Source of the DNA: Segetibacter sp. 3557_3
GTDB taxonomy: Bacteria; Bacteroidota; Bacteroidia; Chitinophagales; Chitinophagaceae
Length of the DNA stretch: 64,000 nt
NCBI RefSeq assembly: GCF_004354985.1
Contig: NZ_SMSK01000003.1
Coordinates: forward strand, 248,001-312,000
Direction: 5' to 3'
Positions within the stretch are counted from its first letter, which is position 1. The number at the start of each line of letters is the position of its first letter. Of this stretch, positions 18,109 to 25,958 are shown piece by piece. The notes under the pieces were generated by a model. That model saw nothing but the letters and a program-made list of their open reading frames with translations. It searched no databases and was not told the origin of the DNA. A program made the position numbers and the translations under genes.

Positions 18109-19698
18109 ATGATATCATCCGAAGGTTTATCAGGAATAGCATTGCAGTATATGAGCAGGAACAACCAGCCATCCAGGCCACTAAACGTTTTAGTCATAAA
18201 TGGACACCCGCGCAAAGCAAGTTTATCAGAGGCCTTATGTGATCAATATATTGCTGGTGCTACGGCCGCCGGCACTGTTGTGCACAGGATTGATCTTTAC
18301 GCCTTAGACTTCGAACCTAATGTTCTACATCATTCTCCGAACACCCAGTTCATGGAACCGGGACTGGTTCGTGCGCAGAAATTAATAGCCTGGGCCGACC
18401 ATGTTGTTTTTGTTTACCCAACCTGGTGGGGAACCATGCCCGCCATTTTAAAAGGGTTTATCGATCGTGTATTTACCGCTGGATTTGCTTTTGAGGAGAT
18501 TGAGGGTGGCACCGGTTATGCGCCGTTGTTGCGGGGTAAAACCGCGCAGCTGATGACGACCATGGACACACCCAAACTTGTTTACAACCTGGTTTACAGG
18601 GCGCCTGGTAATAATGCTATGCACCGTGCTACCCTTGGATTTTGCGGATTCTTGATGTTGAAAAATGAAATCTTTAGCCCGGTAAAATCAGCGGATGAAA
18701 CCCGCAGAAAGTTATGGTTGAACAAGGCTTACCAGTTGGGCAAAAAACTCAGATCAGGTGCGCTTTCTCCCACACAGAAGATCGGTATAAAAGCATTTTC
18801 CTGGTTTAAAGCAATCCGTTTCCAGTTTTATCCGATGACCTTTATTGCCTATGCAGCCGGTGCAGTTGCAGCCGGGCAAATGGGTTATGGGTATAGTTCC
18901 TTTATATTTTGGGTAGGTTATTTATGGCTGTTTTTCCTGGAACTTGTAACCGTACTGTCGAACGATTATGTTGATTATCCCACCGATGTTCAGAACCGCT
19001 TTTTTGGTCCCTTTTCCGGTGGATCGAGGGTAATGGTCGACAAGCTTTTAAGCCCAAAAGAAATGAGAATTGGCATACTGGCTTCACTTATTCTTTGTTT
19101 TGGAGCGCTCGCTGTTTTACTTGCAGCCGCAAAAGGAGCGCTCTCAACATTAACGATGACCTGCCTTGTGCTAACAATAATCACCACTGGCTATACCATC
19201 CCGCCGTTGCGTTTATCGTATAGGGGGTTGGGTGAGGCCACCGTTGCTTTTACCCATAGTTTCGCCGTGATCGTTTGTGGCTATATCTTCCAGGGAGGCA
19301 AATTAGCTGACCAGGTGCCATGGTTGTTGAGCATTCCCCTGTTTCTCAGTGTTCTGCCGAGTATTATGTTAGCGGGCATTCCTGATCACGACGCTGATAA
19401 ATCGGTATCAAAAAATACTTTAGCCGTTCTTTTAGGTAAGAAAAGGGTTGTTCGGCTGGCGATATTTTTTACGCTAACAGCGGCTTTGCTTGTATTGGTG
19501 TACCATCTTTTCAAGGTAGAGCAGGGTGCTTTCACCAACCTGCTCGTCTTTGTGGTTCCACATGCACTATTGATTGTTTATCTCTTATGCAGGTACCTCC
19601 GTAATCCTTATCCACCGGCCCGTATTGACGGCCTATTGGTTGCTGCATTAAGTTATATACTTTGGTTTGGATTGATCCCACTAATAAACCTCATGTAA
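18109..19698 (+). CDS. Fusion of NAD(P)H-quinone-reductase-like flavodoxin and UbiA prenyltransferase
   Basis: 529 residues with two domains in one frame. Residues 24-200 are a flavodoxin-2/NQO-type fold: NVLVINGHPRKASLSEAL at the FMN/FAD phosphate loop and VFVYPTWWGTMPAILKGFIDRV. Residues 225-529 are a polytopic UbiA domain with both Asp motifs, VLSNDYVDYPTD and AGIPDHDADKSVSKNT. The likely idea is that a quinone is reduced to the hydroquinone and then prenylated, or that the two steps share a membrane surface. A downstream ATG (18151) would remove 14 residues outside the fold; the first ATG is kept because AAGG precedes it. No stop or frameshift separates the domains. The substrate is unknown. 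Confidence 0.88.
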   Translation: MISSEGLSGIALQYMSRNNQPSRPLNVLVINGHPRKASLSEALCDQYIAGATAAGTVVHRIDLYALDFEPNVLHHSPNTQFMEPGLVRAQKLIAWADHVVFVYPTWWGTMPAILKGFIDRVFTAGFAFEEIEGGTGYAPLLRGKTAQLMTTMDTPKLVYNLVYRAPGNNAMHRATLGFCGFLMLKNEIFSPVKSADETRRKLWLNKAYQLGKKLRSGALSPTQKIGIKAFSWFKAIRFQFYPMTFIAYAAGAVAAGQMGYGYSSFIFWVGYLWLFFLELVTVLSNDYVDYPTDVQNRFFGPFSGGSRVMVDKLLSPKEMRIGILASLILCFGALAVLLAAAKGALSTLTMTCLVLTIITTGYTIPPLRLSYRGLGEATVAFTHSFAVIVCGYIFQGGKLADQVPWLLSIPLFLSVLPSIMLAGIPDHDADKSVSKNTLAVLLGKKRVVRLAIFFTLTAALLVLVYHLFKVEQGAFTNLLVFVVPHALLIVYLLCRYLRNPYPPARIDGLLVAALSYILWFGLIPLINLM

Positions 19699-19999
19699 TA
19701 CCCGGGAGAAGTTAACCTGGCTCTTATTATCATTAATTCTATGTGACGGTTTTGCGGTAGGATGTACTCTGTTTCTATCAGAAATGAAGATAAAACTCAC
19801 TTATTTTAGGCCTAATCAAAACCTTATACTTTTTTTTAACTACTTACCCCAGGTTGGAGATGATATCTTGATTATGCGTAAAGTCAATACCCGCTTGCGT
19901 TTTAGGTTAACAAACTAGGTTTTGGCGTAATAATTCAAGAAAAAAGTTGATCTGCGGAAGGTGCTGTTGGGGTGTATTTTTACAATGTAATCAGGAGCA

Positions 20000-20160
20000 G
20001 AAATATGGCAAGCTCAGGTTAGAAAGCAATGTTAGAGGCCTAAATCGAAGAGTGGCAAATTTATAGCCCGTTTCTGATAAGATAATTATTTTATAACTTT
20101 TTCATATGGCAAGCAATCGTTAGAGGCTGCTCCGTTTCTACGGAGGAGCCCTTTTTTTTT
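20000..20160 (+). ncRNA. Candidate small RNA, copy 1 of a duplicated unit
   Basis: The unit begins GAAATATGGCAA and ends with a terminator (20125-20160). Its last 66 bases (20094-20159) are identical to 20786-20851 in copy 2, while the first two thirds share blocks such as GTTAGAAAGCAATGTTAG and AAATCGA. The motif GTTAGA occurs three times in the unit, twice inside a GCAAT(C)GTTAGAGGC context. There is no open reading frame of note. TAACTTTT at 20094-20101 resembles a -7 box, so the transcript might be either the full unit or only the last 55 or so bases. Transcription and function are inferred; I recognise no known RNA family. Confidence 0.5.
20125..20160 (+). terminator. Intrinsic terminator of candidate RNA copy 1
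   Basis: GGCTGCTCCG and CGGAGGAGCC pair with one mismatch around a TTTCTA loop, followed by C and nine T residues. This is a strong plus-strand terminator. Confidence 0.88.
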
Positions 20161-20215
20161 ATGCGAAAACCTTTCGCTGGTGTTGTACGAGGCGTCATCA
20201 ATTTCCAATGTACTT

Positions 20216-20456
20216 CTACCTATTCATTACCTCGTATGTTTGTCTTTTGCCGAGATCAATCAAATCCTGGGAACTTAGTCCAGTATAAGTCAAACGATGG
20301 TCGTTGTTAAAGTTGACCGGTTTTCATAACCTTGCTATAGACGGTGCACGGCAGGCTGGGATTTCCGTTCTCATACACTTCAGAACTTTCTTGTAGCTGA
20401 TTTTGCGCGATGTTGTAATTATTCAGCTCTACTACAAACAACCTTAATTTTTTGCT
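20216..20456 (-). pseudogene. Frameshifted relic of a small protein gene
   Basis: Reading the minus strand from 20456 gives VVELNNYNIAQ...VYENGNPSLPC...SKVMKTG, then a stop; shifting by one base at that point continues as FNNDHRLTYTGLSSQDLIDL...QTYEVMNR and a stop at 20216. Together they make a coherent, charged protein of about 75 residues with no ATG at its head. The composition change-free join suggests one coding sequence broken by a single-base indel. I do not recognise the family. It lies between the two candidate RNA units. Confidence 0.55.
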
Positions 20457-20690
20457 CTAAAGCGTTTTACAAGGTATTTCTGTATCTCATGATATTGTAA
20501 AAACACGAACCTGAAAAATTTTTTTAAGTGATTTAGAGCTTGGCGATAATGAGGTAATGCGTCCGAAATACACTACTGGCGTGAGTTCTATAAAATCAAG
20601 GATGTTTTGCGATAATAAAAACCGGTAAAACTCGATTAATAAAACCTTAAGAACATCGTAGTTTTACTTGGTAATTGAAAGACGGGGTAA

Positions 20691-20851
20691 GAAATATGGC
20701 AAACAAGCGTTAGAAAGCAATGTTAGAGGCCGAAATCGATAGTTTGCAAATATAGACGCGAACTCCGGAATACAAAAGATTATTGTAACTTTTTCATATG
20801 GCAAGCAATCGTTAGAGGCTGCTCCGTTTCTACGGAGGAGCCCTTTTTTTT
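20691..20851 (+). ncRNA. Candidate small RNA, copy 2 of a duplicated unit
   Basis: Second copy of the unit at 20000-20160, with the same opening GAAATATGGCAA, the shared GTTAGAAAGCAATGTTAG block and an identical 66-base 3' end including the terminator. Here GCAAAC (20699-20704) can pair with GTTTGC (20742-20747); this stem is not preserved in copy 1. The spacing of blocks is kept between copies while the middle third diverges, which looks more like a duplicated functional element than a recent repeat. The terminator T-run overlaps the stop codon of the opposing acetyltransferase gene. Confidence 0.5.
20817..20851 (+). terminator. Intrinsic terminator of candidate RNA copy 2
   Basis: Same hairpin as at 20125-20160, followed by eight T residues. 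The last two T bases form part of the minus-strand stop codon of the acetyltransferase gene, so there is no space left between the two units. Confidence 0.88.
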
Positions 20852-21380
20852 ACCTTAAGTTTTCGTGGGTAAGCGGTTTTTGCATAATCAAAAATTCAAG
20901 CACTTGTCTCGGGGTTCCAAAAGTTTGGTCTTTAACAGGGAACGGTTGCCGTTCACCGGTATCCTGGAAGCCAAGTCGCTTGTACCATTCGATAAGCTCA
21001 GTGCGAACTGAAATGACAGTGATTTGGATTTGTTTGCAGCCCAGCGATCTAGCCACTTTCCCGGAAGCATCAACCAGCAATTTTCCAATACCCAGGTTCT
21101 GCAGCACAGGCATCACACTTAGCATGCCCAGGTGACAGGTGAAATGTACCATTTCAAGTGAAACACATCCTGCAAGTTGATCATCTATTGTGCACTTTAG
21201 CAATACAACGTTCGGCTGCAATAGCAAGACACGTAAGTAGTCCTGGTTTATTCGCAAACCCTCTATCAGGTCTGCTTCACTCGTCCAGCCTTCTTTCGAC
21301 TCTGGCCCACGATAGGCCATGTTAACCAGTGCATGTAGTTCAGCCACATCATTGCTTGTACATCTTGCTATTTTATACAT
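20850..21380 (-). CDS. GNAT-family N-acetyltransferase
   Basis: 176 residues from the ATG at 21380 (MYKIARCTSNDVAELHALVN); an ATG at 21413 would add 11 residues with no GNAT similarity. The acetyl-CoA binding motif A is visible as MLSVMPVLQNLGIGKLLVD, preceded by the CVSLEMV strand and followed by WYKRLGFQDTGER, the typical C-terminal GNAT signature. It transfers an acetyl group to an amine; the substrate cannot be inferred. Its 3' end runs into the terminator of candidate RNA copy 2, and it diverges from the Dabb-domain gene. Confidence 0.87.
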   Translation of the reverse strand: MYKIARCTSNDVAELHALVNMAYRGPESKEGWTSEADLIEGLRINQDYLRVLLLQPNVVLLKCTIDDQLAGCVSLEMVHFTCHLGMLSVMPVLQNLGIGKLLVDASGKVARSLGCKQIQITVISVRTELIEWYKRLGFQDTGERQPFPVKDQTFGTPRQVLEFLIMQKPLTHENLR

Positions 21381-21418
21381 ATAAGTTCTTTTGCCACAAA
21401 CCCGAATATACATTTCTG

Positions 21419-21426
21419 CTACATTT
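21419..21426 (+). promoter_or_regulatory. Bacteroidota-type -7 box for the Dabb gene
   Basis: TACATTTG lies 15 bases before the ATG at 21442. A TTTG occurs upstream but at a spacing of about 26, longer than usual, so only the -7 element is well supported. Confidence 0.42.
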
Positions 21427-21441
21427 GTAAAAAGCAGTAAA

Positions 21442-21831
21442 ATGGATAGAAATCCCGATTTGTTTGATCAAAATTCGAGTGTAGGCCCTGGCGCAAGCAA
21501 TCAAAAAACAGGCAAAAACATGGTAGTGCACCAGGTATACTTTTGGTTAAAAAATCCGAATTCAGCTGAAGACCTCGATAAACTTTTAGCTGGGTTAAAA
21601 TCCCTTGAGCAAATTGAAACCGTAAACCAATTATTCATCGGAGTACCCGCAGTTACCGGTATTCGCGATGTAGTTGACGGAAGCTATAGTGCATCCGAAC
21701 TCATCTTTTTTGATGACCTGGAAAGTCATGATATCTACCAGGTCCATCCCATTCACCAGCAGTTTATCAATGACTGCGGATCACTATGGAGTAAGGTAGT
21801 TGTTTACGACTCGTTAAGCAGCCCCGCATAA
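21442..21831 (+). CDS. Dabb (stress-responsive A/B barrel) domain protein
   Basis: 129 residues from ATG 21442. The Dabb dimeric alpha/beta-barrel domain starts at VVHQVYFWLKNPNSAEDLDKL and includes the VDGSYSASELIFFDDLESHDIYQVHPIH segment typical of the family. An ATG at 21520 would start right at the domain (MVVHQVYF); the first ATG adds a 26-residue polar leader of unclear value. The TACATTTG box at 21419-21426 suits the longer form. Dabb proteins are small, often homodimeric, with varied or unknown roles. The 2H phosphoesterase gene follows 35 bases later and is probably cotranscribed. Confidence 0.85.
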   Translation: MDRNPDLFDQNSSVGPGASNQKTGKNMVVHQVYFWLKNPNSAEDLDKLLAGLKSLEQIETVNQLFIGVPAVTGIRDVVDGSYSASELIFFDDLESHDIYQVHPIHQQFINDCGSLWSKVVVYDSLSSPA

Positions 21832-21866
21832 CCCAGGATTGGCTCATTCAATCTTATTATATAGCA

Positions 21867-22388
21867 ATGTCCTTTTTTGTTGGGATCGTTCCACCTCCTG
21901 AAGTTGCTGATAGTATCAAATCAATCCAGGAACCTTTTGGTGACAATCGTCTTGAACCACATATAACAATCATTCCTCCACTAGAAGTTGCAGAGGTAAC
22001 GCTTTGGCTGAAGGCACTTGTGGCAAGTTGCAGGCAAATTGCACCCTTTGAGGTCGATCTCACGGGTACAGGCAAGTTCGGGAAAGGTGTTTTGTATATG
22101 AGCGTGGCTGCACCTTCTTTGGCGTCGGTTCACCAGAGGTTAAAGCAGGCAACCGTTCCTTTCCGGTTACCTGGTAAGAAAGAAGAACCTAACACCTTTC
22201 ATCCCCATTTAACATTAGGTAGACTCTGGTGTGGCTTTACGCTCGAAGGTTTTGCGATAATGAAAGAGCTTGCCGATAAATTTATCGCAACGGGTATAGG
22301 TCCTTTTAACATCAACTTTGTCAGGGTTTATGAAAAGAAAGCTCATAAACGTTATGAGAAGCTGACCGATTTGCAATTGCAGGGCTGA
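21867..22388 (+). CDS. 2'-5' RNA ligase family protein (LigT/2H phosphoesterase)
   Basis: 173 residues. Two HxT/S catalytic motifs define the 2H superfamily: EPHITIIPP near residue 31 and FHPHLTLGR near residue 112, with the expected internal duplication and spacing. These enzymes hydrolyse or form 2',3'-cyclic phosphate and 2'-5' bonds in RNA, often during tRNA end processing. The length is standard for bacterial LigT-like proteins. It ends 30 bases before the convergent stop of the cation antiporter gene. Confidence 0.9.
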   Translation: MSFFVGIVPPPEVADSIKSIQEPFGDNRLEPHITIIPPLEVAEVTLWLKALVASCRQIAPFEVDLTGTGKFGKGVLYMSVAAPSLASVHQRLKQATVPFRLPGKKEEPNTFHPHLTLGRLWCGFTLEGFAIMKELADKFIATGIGPFNINFVRVYEKKAHKRYEKLTDLQLQG

Positions 22389-22418
22389 CATAAGATGTTG
22401 CTTGAAAGAACCCGGCTA

Positions 22419-24320
22419 TCAGGAGGGTTGCTTTCCGTGGCCATTTTCATTCACCTCTTTGATCATTGATGCTTCGTCCCAACCAAAATCGTTTTGGAAC
22501 TTTTTCCCTTCATTAATGTCGCTCTTGATCATTTGTTCAAGTTCATCGATGAATTCACGCGCGGTCGTAATGTATGCTTTGCTGTCGTCTCTTACTGCCG
22601 ACAATTGCTTTAAGGCTTTTTCATCGTGGCGTAAAAATAACCGCGCTGCTCTATGCGCCTGGTATTTGCGTCGTCCAAGTAATTGCAACGCGTCGATACC
22701 CATACGTAAAGAAGTATCAATGGTTTCCCTGTAAATGTGGAGCATACCCGCATCCATAAATTTGAAAGTGTCGGGACGGTCGTATGCCCGCACAAGAAGT
22801 CTGAGGTTGGGAAAATGTTTCTTCGCCGTGTCTACCAGTTCCAGTGCTTTCTCGGGATCACCAATTGCTACGATCAGCAGGCGGGCATCAGCTGCTCCGG
22901 CAGAATGAAGTAAGTCGTAACGGGTAGCATCACCATAATATACTTTATAGCCAAACCGGCGGAGCAGATCGACCCGATCGCTATCAATTTCAAGTACCGT
23001 TGAGTCTACCCCATTTGCTTTTAAAAAGCGACCAACTATATTCCCAAACCTGCCAAAGCCGGCAATGATAACGGGGTTTCTTTCATCAACGGTGTCCATC
23101 ACTTTATCTGCTGCCTGCCGCGTACCCGTTGCAGGCTGAAAGAACTTTTCATTGATCAACAGTAAAATGGGTGTAAATACCATTGAGATTGCAACAACAA
23201 CCGTAATGATGTCAACTTCACCCTTAGGCAATACCCCTCCTTTAACCGACGAAGAAAGTAGCACAAATGCGAATTCACCTACCTGCGAAAGGCCAAATGC
23301 AAATAGAAGGTTTTGATCGTGTTTTAACCTGAAGATCTTTCCAAGAAGAAAAAGTACCCCGCCTTTGAGCAACATCAACGTTCCTACAAGCGAAAAGATG
23401 AGCAAGGGCGTTTGTTGAACAATGGTAAAATCTATTGACACACCAACCGCAACGAAAAATAAACCAAGCAACAAGCCTTTAAAAGGCTCAATGTCGCTTT
23501 CCAATTCGTGCCGGTATTCGCTGTCGGCCAAGACCACCCCGGCCAGGAAAGTTCCGAGCGCGGGGCTTAATCCGACCTTCATCATTAGAACCGTAACTGC
23601 CACGACCAACAATAAAGCGCCTGCCGTAAAGATTTCGCGCTGACCGGTTTTAGCCAACAAGCGGAAGAAGTATCGTACAATGTAGCGCCCACCGATGATG
23701 ATGGCTACGACCGATGCAAGTACAATAAGGGCCTGAACCCATCCTGGTTGGTCAGCGGTTAACGTTCCTGAGTGGGTTTCCGGGTCGGCAACAATGGGGA
23801 AAACAGCAAGCAAAGGAAAGATCGCCAGGATTGGGATAACTGCGATGTCCTGGAACAATAAAACCGAAAATGCACTTTGACCAGCTTCGGCCTTCATAAG
23901 GCCCTTTTCTGTGAACGACTGTAAGACAATAGCCGTGGATGAAAGAGAGAGGATAAGCCCGATCGCGAGCGACGTTTTCAGGGAAAAGCCAAAGAATATG
24001 CAAGCAGTCATGATGAGTGCCGTTGTTATCACCATCTGCAGTCCACCCAAGCCCAGTATCGCAACCCTCAACCTCCAGAGCAAAGCCGGTTCAAGTTCTA
24101 GTCCTATAACGAACAGCATCATAACTACGCCAAATTCTGCATAGTGCATCAGGTCCTCGCCTCCATGACCAGCTATCCCGAGCACCGCAGGCCCGATGAT
24201 TACGCCTGCCAGCAGGTAACCAAGTACCGATCCGAGCCCAACTTTTTTCGCCAGGGGCACGCATATTACGGCGGCTGCCAGATAAATGACCGCCTGAATA
24301 AAAAACTGTTGTTGGTTCAT
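22419..24320 (-). CDS. Kef-type CPA2 cation:proton antiporter with TrkA-N (RCK) domain
   Basis: 633 residues. About twelve hydrophobic helices form a Na+/H+ exchanger-like membrane domain, with the conserved FLAGVVLADSEYRHELESDIEPFKGLLLG region in the core. A cytoplasmic nucleotide-binding RCK_N domain follows from about residue 415 (VIIAGFGRFGNIVGRFL, then VLEIDSD). A short charged C-terminal tail ends the protein. This is the KefB/KefC layout: potassium efflux gated by thiol adducts in proteobacteria. The gene begins exactly where the flavodoxin-like gene stops (TAA then ATG), so the two are translationally linked, matching the KefC-KefF or KefB-KefG pairing. This genome also has bshC, so bacillithiol rather than glutathione may be the sensed thiol. 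Confidence 0.92.
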   Translation of the reverse strand: MNQQQFFIQAVIYLAAAVICVPLAKKVGLGSVLGYLLAGVIIGPAVLGIAGHGGEDLMHYAEFGVVMMLFVIGLELEPALLWRLRVAILGLGGLQMVITTALIMTACIFFGFSLKTSLAIGLILSLSSTAIVLQSFTEKGLMKAEAGQSAFSVLLFQDIAVIPILAIFPLLAVFPIVADPETHSGTLTADQPGWVQALIVLASVVAIIIGGRYIVRYFFRLLAKTGQREIFTAGALLLVVAVTVLMMKVGLSPALGTFLAGVVLADSEYRHELESDIEPFKGLLLGLFFVAVGVSIDFTIVQQTPLLIFSLVGTLMLLKGGVLFLLGKIFRLKHDQNLLFAFGLSQVGEFAFVLLSSSVKGGVLPKGEVDIITVVVAISMVFTPILLLINEKFFQPATGTRQAADKVMDTVDERNPVIIAGFGRFGNIVGRFLKANGVDSTVLEIDSDRVDLLRRFGYKVYYGDATRYDLLHSAGAADARLLIVAIGDPEKALELVDTAKKHFPNLRLLVRAYDRPDTFKFMDAGMLHIYRETIDTSLRMGIDALQLLGRRKYQAHRAARLFLRHDEKALKQLSAVRDDSKAYITTAREFIDELEQMIKSDINEGKKFQNDFGWDEASMIKEVNENGHGKQPS

Positions 24321-24932
24321 TTACAAAGTTTGATGAGTTTGTACGTCGCCAAGCAAGTCGTTGAGATAAAGCACATTTTCGATCGGAACCGAGGTTAACA
24401 GGTTCTCCTGGATTCTTTTGATGAGGCCGGCATATTGATGCGCCAATACCTCGATGGTTTCATTGGTAAGTTTATGGGTTCCGTCGATAATGTAGGGCGC
24501 AAGGTATTGCATCTTGCACAGCCTTGCGGTTTGTTCAAATGGTGCGAGGTATTGGCGTATCGGGATCCGGTTTAAACCTGTTTGATCGTAGGCGTATTTG
24601 GAGCCGCCGAGCGATAGCGCGTTGAAGATTTTTTTTCCGCGTAAGGCATTGCCTGTTGCACCATAAGCCCAGCCGTGTTCCAGTACCAGGTCGATCCATT
24701 GCTTCAATAAGGCTGGGGCACTGTACCAATAAAAGGGGTGTTGCCAGATAATTACATCATGTTGCAGTAACAGTCGTTGTTCGCGTTCCACGTCAACGTC
24801 GAAATCGGGGTATTCCTCGTAGAGATCGTTTATGGTAAGGTCCTTAAGCTTCCTGATGTGGTAGAGCATTCTTGAATGCACCCTGCTTTTCTCAAGAGCA
24901 GGGTGTGCAAACAATACCAATATTTTTGCCAT
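24321..24932 (-). CDS. Kef-associated NAD(P)H oxidoreductase (KefF/KefG-like)
   Basis: 203 residues of the flavodoxin-2 fold: ILVLFAHPALEKSRVHSRML at the FMN-binding loop, VIIWQHPFYWYSAPALLKQWIDLVL, and the LSLGGSKYAYDQTG segment. In enterobacteria KefF and KefG bind the Kef antiporter and are needed for full activity. The gene is upstream of and directly abutting the antiporter gene, with no intervening bases, so the physical and functional partnership is well supported by context. Confidence 0.9.
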   Translation of the reverse strand: MAKILVLFAHPALEKSRVHSRMLYHIRKLKDLTINDLYEEYPDFDVDVEREQRLLLQHDVIIWQHPFYWYSAPALLKQWIDLVLEHGWAYGATGNALRGKKIFNALSLGGSKYAYDQTGLNRIPIRQYLAPFEQTARLCKMQYLAPYIIDGTHKLTNETIEVLAHQYAGLIKRIQENLLTSVPIENVLYLNDLLGDVQTHQTL

Positions 24933-25006
24933 CGCGTTTAATTATCGGTTTTGAATTGGGTTGGCTACTGAATCGTTGGTCGGATACCCGGCGAATAGCG
25001 GTTTGC

Positions 25007-25031
25007 GGTACAAGAGAGTGACACAACGATG
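25007..25031 (+). repeat. Dispersed intergenic repeat, degenerate copy
   Basis: GGTACAAGAGAGTGACACAACGATG resembles the reverse-strand copy at 41939-41960, which reads GTACAAGAGTGCGACGCAAC. It sits in the gap between the Kef operon and the 3' end of the TIR gene. Confidence 0.4.
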
Positions 25032-25151
25032 TAGACCAGTGTTACTTTAGCTTGTCACCAAAAAAAACGCTTAAGCCGGTAAGATTGATTAATATACCGT
25101 TCATACGTTTGCCGGGCGCAATATGCGTGTCGCTATCGGAACGGCCAATAC

Positions 25152-25958
25152 TTATTCTGCCGCGGCAGCCGAGAGATCAAAGTCTTCGTCTTCAATAGCG
25201 TACAAGTGAAACGTCCGGTTATTTTTCATATTCAGCGCAGCAATCCTGTCATAGCCGCTGGTTGAGATTTTCGTCCCTTCATCGGTCTGAAAAATAGCAT
25301 GCACCTTACGTTGCTCTGCCCTTGGCATTTGCTGCCAATCCTCTTCTGCCTCGCTGTCTACCAGAACCCAGCGAACACGAAATGGCATATACGCACCAGT
25401 TTCGGCTTCGTTACGTACGCCTAAACTTGCAGAGGCTTTGTCGATGAGCCAACGAACGCTTGCATTTGGTGAAACCTCGAGATTAGATAAGAACCCGGTG
25501 TGACGGGACTCTACGACCACCTGGAGTGCTTTTTTTTGAGCCTGGTTGTGTTGTAGTAACCATGCAAGGTCGTTGGCAATTGCCTCGGGGCCAACTATAA
25601 ACTCTTTAAAAGCGAATGCCGCCAAAAAAGGGTATTGGTTTAAGACCAGCTCCTTTGAGTTTAAGATAAGGGGCAGCACCCGTTTTACACCATCCTCCGT
25701 TTGCATGGCAAGCACAGCGGAAAGTTCGTTCTGTGGCCAGGGGCGTTTAATAAAGTTTTCTGACAGGCAAATAATTGCGAACCTGCTATCACGAAGACCA
25801 TCACTCATTTTTGTAACAATGTTGTCGCCCCACGCGATCGCATGGGTATCGAGCCAGAATGTAATTCCCCGGTTTTTTAATTCAAGTGCCAAAGGTTCTA
25901 CATACCTTTTTTTATCTTCTCCTGCGTGTGATAAAAAGACATCCTGTTTTGCCGGCAT
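25152..25958 (-). CDS. TIR-domain protein with unassigned C-terminal half
   Basis: 268 residues. Residues 4-135 are a bacterial TIR domain: DVFLSHAGEDKKRYVEPLA, FWLDTHAIAWGDN, ICLSENFIKRPWPQNELSAVL with the likely catalytic glutamate in QNEL. Bacterial TIR domains often cleave NAD+ or make cyclic ADP-ribose signals in antiphage defence. The C-terminal part (about 150-268) has a predicted mixed fold with VRWLIDKASASLG and VRWVLVDSEAEEDW but no family I recognise. There is no signal peptide or membrane segment. No Thoeris, CBASS or other defence partner is adjacent, so a defence role is plausible but unproven. Confidence 0.85.
   Translation of the reverse strand: MPAKQDVFLSHAGEDKKRYVEPLALELKNRGITFWLDTHAIAWGDNIVTKMSDGLRDSRFAIICLSENFIKRPWPQNELSAVLAMQTEDGVKRVLPLILNSKELVLNQYPFLAAFAFKEFIVGPEAIANDLAWLLQHNQAQKKALQVVVESRHTGFLSNLEVSPNASVRWLIDKASASLGVRNEAETGAYMPFRVRWVLVDSEAEEDWQQMPRAEQRKVHAIFQTDEGTKISTSGYDRIAALNMKNNRTFHLYAIEDEDFDLSAAAAE

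Larger units (their letters stand above)
19699..20849. other. Gene-poor region holding a duplicated terminator-ended unit and a decayed small gene
   Basis: Over 1.1 kb has no intact gene. It carries two copies of a roughly 160-bp unit (20000-20160 and 20691-20851), both ending in the same intrinsic terminator, and between them a minus-strand relic of a small protein gene. The 300 bases before the first unit are AT-rich with a T-run at about 19831-19838 but no clear hairpin. Confidence 0.7.

Noticed and set aside
20000-20851. Diversity-generating retroelement template/variable repeat pair
   Set aside because: Differences between the copies are not restricted to adenines and there is no reverse transcriptase or target gene.
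20000-20851. CRISPR array
   Set aside because: Only two long, imperfect units with a 530-base gap; no regular short repeat and spacer pattern or cas genes.
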